DNA from: Chthonomonadaceae bacterium
GTDB taxonomy: Bacteria > Armatimonadota > Chthonomonadetes > Chthonomonadales > Chthonomonadaceae
Assembly (NCBI GenBank): GCA_025355115.1
Contig: JANXLO010000298.1
Span: 1 to 6,462 of the forward strand
Direction of reading: 5' to 3'
Length of the DNA stretch: 6,462 bases
The position numbers were made by a program, and so were the translations under genes. The notes under the pieces were generated by a model, which did no database searches, was not told where the DNA came from, and worked only from the letters and a program-made list of their open reading frames with translations. Shown here one piece after another: positions 1-5,233 of this stretch; position 1 is the stretch's first letter, and each line of letters begins with the position of its first letter.

Positions 1-1226
1 GTGCCGCCACCGGTCCGGACGGACGTATCTATGTGATGGGTGGCTACCGTCCCGATCTCAACTACTATACGGTCGAAGCCTACGACCCGACGACCAACAC
101 GTGGGCCGCGGCCGCAAACCTGACTTATGGCCGGTGGGACGCCGGCGCGGCCACGGGACCGGACGGGCGAATCTATGTCAGCGGTGGATATGGCTTCGAT
201 CGATCGGCAAACAGCTATCGCGTGCTGCCGTATGTGGAAGCTTACGATGTGACGACCAACAGCTGGTCGGCCGTCTCCTCGCTGGCGACCGATCTCGGAT
301 CCGATGTGCGCCAGCAGCATGCCTCCGTCACCGGCCCGGATGGGAAGATCTATGTCATTGGCGGCTCATGGAGTACGAACGCAAATACATGGCTTGAGTC
401 CTGCCAGACCTACTTCCCCGCGCCGCGCGTCATCAGTGTTTCTCCCAACAGCGCCAACGCAGGAAGCGCAGCCACCCTCATCACGGTCACCGGCGCCAAC
501 TTCAAGTCCGGCGCGGTCGTGAACGTGAATGGGACGTCCGTGGTGACGACCTTTGTCTCTTCCACACAGGTCAAGGCGACGATCCCGGCCTCGAACCTTA
601 CAAAGGGCGGCCAGGTGTTGCCTATCAGCGTGACCAATCCGGCAACGACCCCAGGGACGAGCAATTCGGTAAATTTCACCGTGAATTACGTCGTGCCGAC
701 GATCACGAGCGTCTCTCCGGCCTCACTGCTTGTCGGCGGCAACACGCCCATTACCGTTACAGGGAAAGGGTTTGGAGTCAAATCGGTGGTGAAAGTGAAC
801 GGCGTTTCAATCAGCACAACGCTCGTTTCGATCACCCAGTTGAACGCCACGATCCCTGCGTCATTTTTGACGACGCCCGACACTCTGGTATTGACGGTTT
901 ATAATCCCGCGCCGGGTGGCGGGACGAGCGCCGGCTATACCATCGCGATCAATAACCCGGTTCCAACGCTTTCCTCGATCAGTCCCACCTCCGCCACGCA
1001 TGGCAGTCTAGCCCTCACGCTGACCGTAACCGGAACCAATTTTACCCCGGATTCCACCGTTCTCTGGAAAGGGATTGCCCTGACAACCGGCTACGTGTCG
1101 GCTACTCAACTGAAGGCTTCTGTCCCGGCTGCCAACCTTACCACTGTAGGAACGGCGACAGTGACGGTATTCAACCCGACACCGGGCGGTGGCACTTCGG
1201 CTGCCGTAACGTTTACGATCAGGTAG
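1..1226 (+). CDS. Kelch-repeat protein with three C-terminal IPT/TIG domains (5' end outside window)
   Basis: The open frame runs in from the left edge: the codons before the first ATG (position 33) read AATGPDGRIYVMGGY, which matches the next repeat, so the true start lies upstream. Counting from that ATG, about 397 residues are visible. Kelch-type beta-propeller blades occupy roughly residues 1-125, with GPDGRIYV/GPDGKIYV strands followed by GG doublets at about 4, 51 and 110, and 'EAYD-TTN-W' strands between them. Three immunoglobulin-like IPT/TIG domains follow at about 130-219, 221-308 and 310-396, each opening with a 'P-I-S-SP' strand and containing 'TVTG-F' and 'TQL/V-A-IPA-L' motifs. 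The protein ends with the last IPT strand, without an anchor or sorting domain. Proteins of this build are usually exported and bind surfaces or carbohydrates; that role is inferred. Ligand and localisation cannot be read from the visible part. The fold calls are firm, the function is not. Confidence 0.88.
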   Translation, partial: AATGPDGRIYVMGGYRPDLNYYTVEAYDPTTNTWAAAANLTYGRWDAGAATGPDGRIYVSGGYGFDRSANSYRVLPYVEAYDVTTNSWSAVSSLATDLGSDVRQQHASVTGPDGKIYVIGGSWSTNANTWLESCQTYFPAPRVISVSPNSANAGSAATLITVTGANFKSGAVVNVNGTSVVTTFVSSTQVKATIPASNLTKGGQVLPISVTNPATTPGTSNSVNFTVNYVVPTITSVSPASLLVGGNTPITVTGKGFGVKSVVKVNGVSISTTLVSITQLNATIPASFLTTPDTLVLTVYNPAPGGGTSAGYTIAINNPVPTLSSISPTSATHGSLALTLTVTGTNFTPDSTVLWKGIALTTGYVSATQLKASVPAANLTTVGTATVTVFNPTPGGGTSAAVTFTIR

Positions 1227-1273
1227 CAAGACATTAGTGCAGCCGGGGAACCCCGTCCTTGCTGCAGCCATCT

Positions 1274-1317
1274 GCAAAACAAGAGCATGAGTGGAAACGC
1301 TCCCGCTCTTGTTTTGC
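1274..1317 (+). terminator. Long hairpin, probable intrinsic terminator of the Kelch/IPT gene
   Basis: A perfect 13-base inverted repeat, GCAAAACAAGAGC (1274-1286) and GCTCTTGTTTTGC (1305-1317), lies 48 bases after the stop codon. Inside it a second short stem (GAGTG with CGCTC, one T-G wobble) closes a GAAA loop at 1294-1297, separated from the outer stem by a 2x2 internal loop. The A-rich left arm and T-rich right arm flanking a GC-richer core give the look of an intrinsic terminator that could work in both directions. The T tract is interrupted (TTGTTTTG), so efficiency is uncertain. A smaller inverted repeat with GGGGAACCCC at its centre (1239-1265) lies just upstream. Confidence 0.6.
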
Positions 1318-1360
1318 CTCCTACACCGCACTCTTTCTTCTTCTCTGCCGAATAACTCTT

Positions 1361-1448
1361 ATTATCTTGGAGGAACTGCCGTCTCCGCGTCCAATTTGAG
1401 ATTGCGTTTCGGCTTCATGCAGAAGGGCAAATCTTAGATTATCTTGGA
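1361..1448. repeat. 11-base direct repeat ATTATCTTGGA, two copies
   Basis: Identical copies of ATTATCTTGGA stand at 1361-1371 and 1438-1448, 77 bases apart, just before the recombinase remnant. The second copy overlaps the end of a perfect palindrome, AATCTTAGATT (1430-1440). They could be remains of recombinase binding sites or element ends, but at this length chance is not excluded. Confidence 0.35.
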
Positions 1449-1459
1449 CACAGTGCAAA

Positions 1460-1726
1460 ATGACCTTTCAGGAACTCGTGGAAGCGTCCCTGACCGCGAA
1501 CCAGAACCGGCTGCGACCCAACATGCACCGCGGCTAAGGATACGACCTGGACATGCTGGCACGCGAGCTCCCCGACGTTGCCGCCGAGGTCATCACGGTT
1601 GCCCACCTTCGGGCCTTCCTTCAGGCGACCACAGAATTAACCCCCTCTACACTGGCGCGAAGACATGCGAAGCTGCGCTTTTGTTTCGCCTGGGAGCAGA
1701 GGACCTATGCGCGCGGACGCCGCTGA
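1460..1726 (+). pseudogene. Remnant of a tyrosine recombinase/phage-type integrase, N-terminal DNA-binding domain only
   Basis: Reading from the ATG at 1460 gives 25 residues (MTFQELVEASLTANQ...) and then a TAA at 1535-1537. The same frame continues for 62 residues to a TGA at 1724. The second part reads like the SAM-like core-binding domain of XerC/D-type recombinases: 'GYDLDMLARELPDV', then 'ITVAHLRAFLQA', then 'LTPSTLARRHAKLRFCFAW'. These match the family's usual 'T-R-Y--DL', 'T--HLRAFL' and 'S--T--R-LA-LR-FF-W' pattern. After about 1710 the +1 frame reads 'ARTPLIHV', like the 'ARNPL' that normally follows, hinting at a frameshift as well. The catalytic domain with its R-H-R-Y residues is absent. 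No convincing ribosome-binding site precedes the ATG. Seen: the stops and the pattern. Inferred: a decayed integrase. A short functional protein is unlikely. Confidence 0.55.
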
Positions 1727-1890
1727 TCCATGTGCATGTGCATTCCTACAGTCGGTTCGATCTAGATATGAATGAGCGATTGGTCATTGAGCTGCCGGAA
1801 GCAGCCTGAAGCTTGACATCGCTATTCGCTACTTTGCGGCTGGTTGCAGCAATATTGGGTTTGGCTCAACGACTGCGCTTTGAAGCAGAG

Positions 1891-3186
1891 CTATTTCCAA
1901 CGGAATAGCGCGGCACCCGCCGGACCTAGTTCAACCGATGCACTTTGAATTCCATCAGTCTGTGGCTTCGATGTAATCTCGTGCCATTGACCAGTCGCCA
2001 AAGTCAGCTGCTCTATTGCCCGCTTTCCCGCCTGCAATCCGATCTGAGTTTTCACGCCCGCACGATAGTTCCTATTCGCCAACAGGACGTATACAAATCC
2101 CTTGTCTCCGAGAAAAGTCGCTGCAGTCAGATCCCCTCCACCAGTGACTTTTACCAGCGAATTGTCCGGTTGAGGTTTGCCATCCGGGGGCATTTGCCCA
2201 GTCTGAAAAGTCTCTTCAACATGCGCTTCATACAGCCATTTTGCTAGGGCATGAACCTCTGAGTTCACTCTGCTCACGGGGTCGTACAGAGTTCCTGGCG
2301 TTCCGTCGCGCTTGCGGATAGCATTGCTCCATTTGAACGAGGGGTCGTTAGGTTCCCAGTAGGTGAAGTAAGCCAGTCCCTTCGCTCCATAAGCCAGGGT
2401 CTGCATGGCCTCGAAGCGCAGCTCATTTTCGGTCAGGGCTCGATATGGGCCATGCTGCACCGAAAGCACGACCTGCCAAAAAGGCGTAGGAGGCTGAGTT
2501 GCGTTCGCAGCCCGCTGCCCGGAGGCAAGATTGCTGAAAAAGCCTGGCCGGTCACTTCCTTCGAGAAAAAAATAGTGATCCCAACTGAGAACGTCGGGCT
2601 TCACCACTTGCATGAAGCGATCCAGGTATTGATCATAAGTCAAGGCATTGAGCTGACTTGGATTGGAGGTAAGATCGGAGGAAGCGTAGTTCGGGAACAG
2701 GTTGATGAAGACCATTCGATCAGGATCAAGCCTGTGCAGCTCCGCCGAAACCTCCGCCAGATCATCAAAAGAGTTGGCGCCCGGCTCGTCGGCAAGGTAG
2801 TATCCCAATAGCGTGGGGCTTTTGCGATAGTCGTTTACGATGTTTCGCACGGAGGCAGCACCCTTGGGGTCGTGAGTTAAGGAGTGAGGCATTCGGGAAT
2901 CGCTAATGATTGCTCGGAGGTTTGTCTTGGAGCAAAGATCAAGGATCTTACGATTTCTGACGGCGGTAGCGTCCCCTTCGCACGGAGGCATGACCACAGT
3001 AAAGCCAGCATCTGCTATCGCTCGATACTGCGCAATGGTTATGTAAGGCTCAGGAGGGCCGCACCAGAATGTGATTGGGAAGACTTTAGGCATCCAGCCA
3101 GACACCTTATCCTGCCCAACTGAGGTGACAGGAAGACTAACGAGGAATACAGCCAGAGCACAACAGAGCCACCCGAAACGAATCAT
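1891..3186 (-). CDS. Secreted glycoside-hydrolase-like TIM-barrel protein
   Basis: 431 residues. The start is set at the ATG at 3186: a longer frame begins with GTG two codons earlier, but that GTG overlaps the strong GAGGAG ribosome-binding site (3192-3197), which sits five bases before the ATG. Residues 1-25 form a signal peptide (basic start, hydrophobic run, then VTSVGQD), so the protein is exported. The body looks like a (beta/alpha)8 glycosidase: 'GFTVVMPPCEG' near 60, 'LGYYLADEPG' near 128 with candidate catalytic Glu134, 'LSWDHYFF' near 200, 'GLAYFTYWEP' near 270 with candidate second Glu278, and a C-terminal beta-sandwich (about 330-431) ending 'LGPAGAALFRW', as in many glycosidases. 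Substrate and exact GH family are not recognisable to me; GH42/GH5-like clan A architecture is my best guess. It stands alone, has its own promoter, and converges on the Kelch/IPT gene. Confidence 0.75.
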   Translation of the reverse strand: MIRFGWLCCALAVFLVSLPVTSVGQDKVSGWMPKVFPITFWCGPPEPYITIAQYRAIADAGFTVVMPPCEGDATAVRNRKILDLCSKTNLRAIISDSRMPHSLTHDPKGAASVRNIVNDYRKSPTLLGYYLADEPGANSFDDLAEVSAELHRLDPDRMVFINLFPNYASSDLTSNPSQLNALTYDQYLDRFMQVVKPDVLSWDHYFFLEGSDRPGFFSNLASGQRAANATQPPTPFWQVVLSVQHGPYRALTENELRFEAMQTLAYGAKGLAYFTYWEPNDPSFKWSNAIRKRDGTPGTLYDPVSRVNSEVHALAKWLYEAHVEETFQTGQMPPDGKPQPDNSLVKVTGGGDLTAATFLGDKGFVYVLLANRNYRAGVKTQIGLQAGKRAIEQLTLATGQWHEITSKPQTDGIQSASVELGPAGAALFRWK

Positions 3187-3191
3187 ATTCA

Positions 3192-3197
3192 CTCCTC
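3192..3197 (-). promoter_or_regulatory. Ribosome-binding site GAGGAG deciding the glycosidase start
   Basis: The minus strand reads GAGGAG, five bases before the ATG at 3186. The upstream in-frame GTG (3190-3192) shares its first G with this site, so initiation there is not plausible. Confidence 0.8.
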
Positions 3198-3233
3198 AAA
3201 CTAGGGCTATCCGAATCAGAAATAAGTTTTTAC

Positions 3234-3262
3234 TTGACTTCCGGGACGAGTTAGCATACAAT
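3234..3262 (+). promoter_or_regulatory. Sigma-70-type promoter of the tRNA-Pro gene
   Basis: TTGACT (3234-3239), a 17-base spacer and TACAAT (3257-3262) form a near-consensus promoter. Transcription would begin near 3269, about 26 bases before the mature tRNA. It overlaps the divergent glycosidase promoter. Confidence 0.65.
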
Positions 3263-3281
3263 AAACTGGTTTGCTTGTCAA
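3253..3281 (-). promoter_or_regulatory. Sigma-70-type promoter of the glycosidase-like gene
   Basis: On the minus strand a perfect -35 TTGACA (3281-3276), a 17-base spacer and a -10 TATGCT (3258-3253) predict transcription from about 3246, giving a leader of about 60 bases before the ATG at 3186. The -10 box overlaps that of the opposing tRNA promoter. Confidence 0.6.
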
Positions 3282-3294
3282 CAGCGAACAGCGC

Positions 3295-3367
3295 CGGAGT
3301 GTAGCGCAGTTGGTAGCGCGGGTCGTTTGGGACGATCAGGCCGCAGGTTCGAATCCTGTCACTCCGA
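3295..3367 (+). tRNA. tRNA-Pro (anticodon UGG)
   Basis: The 73-base sequence folds into a full cloverleaf. The acceptor stem pairs CGGAGTG (3295-3301) with CACTCCG (3360-3366), with discriminator A at 3367. The D arm is GCGC-AGTTGGTA-GCGC, and the anticodon stem GGTCG/CGATC carries one G-U pair. The anticodon loop is TTTGGGA with TGG at 3328-3330, and the T arm is GCAGG-TTCGAAT-CCTGT. The first base pair C1-G72 and A73 are typical of bacterial proline tRNAs. UGG reads CCA/CCG and, depending on modification, other proline codons. The 3' CCA is not encoded (ATAT follows), so it must be added by a nucleotidyltransferase. The gene stands alone and ends 19 bases before the stop codon of the convergent zinc-ribbon gene. 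I see no good terminator after it. Confidence 0.97.
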
Positions 3368-3386
3368 TATTTTCATCTTCGAGGCT

Positions 3387-3659
3387 TCAGGGGCTATAGT
3401 CTGGAGAGCCAACGTGCCCGCAACGATGGCAGCGGACATCTTCGGATATCGGCCGATAAGCAAGTCCACTGCCTGCTGAGAAAAAAGGCTGAGAAGACAC
3501 CTGGGCACATCCGCATTTTTCGCACTTTGCTCCCGGTAACGGGCGGATTGTCGGCCGAGCGGGAACAGCCTCCGCGATCCCCCCCATGGGCCGCAACGGC
3601 CGCAGTAACGAATCCCCATTGCGCGGGTCAGACTCATCGATCACATTCTTATCGCTCAT
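3387..3659 (-). CDS. Small zinc-ribbon protein, function unknown, coupled to the NAGS gene
   Basis: 90 residues. The ATG (3659-3657) overlaps the TGA of the upstream acetyltransferase gene (ATGA), and GAGG (3668-3665) lies five bases before it, so the two are very probably made from one message with coupled translation. The first 45 residues are proline- and arginine-rich and look unstructured. Cys46, Cys49 and Cys51 (CEKCGC) and Cys77 and Cys80 (CHRCGH) form two knuckles of a probable zinc ribbon separated by 25-27 residues. There is no signal peptide or membrane segment. I do not recognise the family. A regulatory, RNA/DNA-binding or protein-contact role would fit a zinc ribbon, but nothing visible picks one. 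A second minus-strand frame at 3359-3637 is its shadow. Confidence 0.72.
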   Translation of the reverse strand: MSDKNVIDESDPRNGDSLLRPLRPMGGIAEAVPARPTIRPLPGAKCEKCGCAQVSSQPFFSAGSGLAYRPISEDVRCHRCGHVGSPDYSP

Positions 3660-4216
3660 CGGGGCCTCAATTCCAGGGTTAGCAGTGGAGATGTAATATC
3701 CGGCTCGATACCTGCTCCTGCGATACCTCGAATCACCGCTACCTCCGTACAGTCATGAAACTTCGGGCAGTAGACGCACTCAGTCCATACTTTCCTTGGC
3801 AGCAGCGATCTGTCCGCTATTTCAAACTTTGCTTTCTTGAACAGTTCAGGGACATAAGTCAGGGCGAACACCCGTGAAATTCCGATCTCCTCCGCCTCCG
3901 CAAGACATGCCTCGATCAATCGCATTCCGAAGCCACGGCCTTGCGCCTCATCCAAAACAGCCAGAGATTTCAACTCTGCCAGATCGCGCCAGCTGATGTG
4001 CAAGGCTGCGCAACCCAATATCTTCCCGTCTTCCTCTACAACGAAAAAATCACGGATATTCTCATAAAGCTGGCTGAGGCTGCGATGCAGCATGGCACCA
4101 CGATCCGCAAATCCATTAATGATCTGCTGCATCGCCAGGACATCCCCTGTCCTTGCTCTCCGTAGTGTTGCGCCTGAGACTGACCGTTCGAGCGCAAGCG
4201 CCTGTGGCTGTGCCAT
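3656..4216 (-). CDS. argA: Short-form N-acetylglutamate synthase-like GNAT acetyltransferase
   Basis: 186 residues as started here. The family transfers acetyl from acetyl-CoA to the amino group of glutamate, the first step of arginine biosynthesis, in the cytoplasm. One GNAT domain covers about residues 16-130: 'RDFFVVEEDGKILGCAALH' (beta strands around 56-74), 'DLAELKSLAV' (78-87), the acetyl-CoA loop 'QGRGFG' (92-97), and 'RVFALTYVPELFKKAKF' (115-131). The order and wording match the stand-alone NAGS group that lacks the amino-acid-kinase domain of classical ArgA. A Cys cluster follows in 'ECVYCPKFHDC' (Cys147, 150, 156), then a ~30-residue tail. The longest frame starts at TTG 4246, but this is only about six bases after the predicted transcription start. 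AGGAG (4228-4224) lies seven bases before ATG 4216 and four before ATG 4219. Another N-acyltransferase specificity is possible. Confidence 0.8.
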   Translation of the reverse strand: MAQPQALALERSVSGATLRRARTGDVLAMQQIINGFADRGAMLHRSLSQLYENIRDFFVVEEDGKILGCAALHISWRDLAELKSLAVLDEAQGRGFGMRLIEACLAEAEEIGISRVFALTYVPELFKKAKFEIADRSLLPRKVWTECVYCPKFHDCTEVAVIRGIAGAGIEPDITSPLLTLELRPR

Positions 4217-4223
4217 CATCCTG

Positions 4224-4228
4224 CTCCT
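4224..4228 (-). promoter_or_regulatory. Ribosome-binding site AGGAG deciding the NAGS start
   Basis: AGGAG on the minus strand sits seven bases before ATG 4216 and four before ATG 4219. No such site precedes the upstream TTG at 4246, so the nine to ten extra codons are probably untranslated. Confidence 0.7.
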
Positions 4229-4233
4229 GATCG

Positions 4234-4247
4234 CTTGAACCTTCAAG
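4234..4247. promoter_or_regulatory. Palindrome CTTGAA-CC-TTCAAG in the NAGS leader, possible operator
   Basis: A perfect 6+6 inverted repeat with a two-base centre lies about 5-18 bases downstream of the predicted transcription start and just before the ribosome-binding site. The position suits a repressor site or a short leader hairpin. It does not match the spacing of the E. coli-type ArgR box. Confidence 0.35.
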
Positions 4248-4258
4248 GTAGATTAGAC

Positions 4259-4287
4259 ATTGTACGGGAAATGGCGCGACATTGCAA
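4259..4287 (-). promoter_or_regulatory. Sigma-70-type promoter of the NAGS/zinc-ribbon pair
   Basis: On the minus strand, -35 TTGCAA (4287-4282), a 17-base spacer and -10 TACAAT (4264-4259) predict a start near 4252. It lies between the hydrolase stop (4316) and the NAGS start, so this pair has its own promoter even though no clear terminator separates it from the upstream genes. Confidence 0.62.
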
Positions 4288-4315
4288 CCTCACGGCAAGA
4301 CTACGGCGTGCCCGG

Positions 4316-5233
4316 TTACTTGATGTGGTCAAGTTTCTCCCCCAGCCAGGCAATGGCTTTCTCACCAGCAGGGGGTGGCAATATGTGCCCGGCTTCAAAC
4401 CACTCGATCTTTTTTGGCTCTTTCGCTGCCTCGTAAAGTCTCTTGCTGGCCGATTCCGGCATTGTCATGTCCTGCTTGCCATTGAGCATGTAGATGGGGC
4501 GGGGTGAAATGTGTCCAATATAGAGGCTGGGGCTGACCGTATAGAGTAATGCAACTCTCAGCTGTGCAGGAACCAACTCGGCGTTCGGCAGGACGGGATC
4601 GCCTCCCACGCAGAGCGCTGCTGCAGCGATACGCGCGTCGACTGCCGTCAAGATGGAGCCCATCATCGATCCCATGCTGTATCCGAGCAAGCCCACGTGC
4701 CTGGCGTTGACGTCTTTGCGCTGCAGGAGCCAGTCGAGCCCCAGACGGTAGTCACGGCAGCCGAGCTTGACAGCCTCTGAGAAGTTTTTTGGATCGCCCT
4801 GGTTTTCTCCAGCGACTTTTCTAGCGCCATGATGCGGAGCATCGAGAGCAAGGTAGGCAAACCCTTTTTTGAGAAGCGGAGCTCCGAAGAAGGTGGCCAT
4901 CGTCTCCTTATCACTTGTCAGCCCATGAAGCAGCAGGACACAGGGATAGACACCATTACCTTTGGGCCGAGCGAATATGCCCGGCACTCTTGCTCCGTTT
5001 GCGCCGATGAAAGTCAAATGAATCTTCACCGCGTCAGGACTGGAGATTGGCTCCTCCTTCGCTCCGAGGGCTGCAGCGTGATCGACATCATAAGCAGCCT
5101 TGAGAACTTTCCATTCCGGCAGTGTCACTTTAGCCCCCTCCTTGCTCTGTGCGAAAGCTGTAATGCCTATGCAGATCAGCATCATTCCTGTAGACATGCA
5201 CGAGATAAGGCCATGTTTTAACCAGTTGTTCAT
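4316..5233 (-). CDS. Exported alpha/beta hydrolase (dienelactone-hydrolase/acetyl-xylan-esterase-like)
   Basis: 305 residues. Residues 1-28 are a signal peptide (Lys and His near the start, hydrophobic run, AFA-QS cleavage site), so the enzyme acts outside the cytoplasm. The mature part is an alpha/beta hydrolase. It has 'LLLHGLTSD' (100-108) with the oxyanion-hole HG, the nucleophile elbow GYSMG (184-188, Ser186), acid Asp255 in 'NGKQDMTMP' and His283 in 'EAGHILP', giving a complete Ser-Asp-His triad in the usual order. This class hydrolyses carboxylic esters and sometimes peptides; the substrate is not visible. The start ATG (5233-5231) overlaps the TGA of the upstream ceramidase-like gene (ATGA). 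Only a weak GGAA precedes it, so translation is probably coupled to that gene. Seen: fold motifs and overlap. Inferred: shared work on the same lipid or ester substrates. Confidence 0.82.
   Translation of the reverse strand: MNNWLKHGLISCMSTGMMLICIGITAFAQSKEGAKVTLPEWKVLKAAYDVDHAAALGAKEEPISSPDAVKIHLTFIGANGARVPGIFARPKGNGVYPCVLLLHGLTSDKETMATFFGAPLLKKGFAYLALDAPHHGARKVAGENQGDPKNFSEAVKLGCRDYRLGLDWLLQRKDVNARHVGLLGYSMGSMMGSILTAVDARIAAAALCVGGDPVLPNAELVPAQLRVALLYTVSPSLYIGHISPRPIYMLNGKQDMTMPESASKRLYEAAKEPKKIEWFEAGHILPPPAGEKAIAWLGEKLDHIK

Larger units (their letters stand above)
1227..1890. other. 664-base intergenic stretch with terminator, short repeat and recombinase remnant
   Basis: No intact gene is visible on either strand between the Kelch/IPT stop codon and the stop codon of the convergent glycosidase-like gene. 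The stretch holds a small GC-rich inverted repeat (1239-1265), the long hairpin at 1274-1317, an 11-base direct repeat and the broken tyrosine recombinase piece around 1460-1726. The last ~160 bases (1727-1890) show no recognisable gene or RNA. The open frame at 1444-1809 is the wrong frame through the recombinase remnant and does not resemble a protein. Confidence 0.6.

Noticed and set aside
1729..1742. ATGTGCATGTGCAT short tandem repeat
   Set aside because: Two copies of a six-base unit only; no array, and no link to a gene or element.
1444..1809. 121-residue open frame on the + strand
   Set aside because: Its translation has no family resemblance and it runs in the wrong frame through the recombinase remnant, whose own frame reads much more like a protein.
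1945..3304. Several + strand frames of 70-120 residues opposite the glycosidase-like gene
   Set aside because: They are antisense shadows: no ribosome-binding sites and no family resemblance, while the minus strand holds a full-length exported protein.
3295..3367. tRNA-Pro as the integration site of the lost recombinase element
   Set aside because: No second copy of the tRNA 3' end (GGTTCGAATCC...) is visible in the window, and the remnant lies about 1.6 kb away beyond an intact gene.
3359..3637. 92-residue minus-strand frame overlapping the zinc-ribbon gene and the end of the tRNA
   Set aside because: It has no ribosome-binding support and runs into the tRNA; the coupled 3387-3659 frame with its paired Cys knuckles is far more convincing.
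4217..4246. TTG start giving a 196-residue NAGS
   Set aside because: It lacks a ribosome-binding site and lies only about six bases after the predicted transcription start, while AGGAG fits the downstream ATGs.
4234..4247. ArgR box upstream of the NAGS gene
   Set aside because: The half-sites resemble TGAA/TTCA, but the two-base gap does not fit the known ArgR box spacing.
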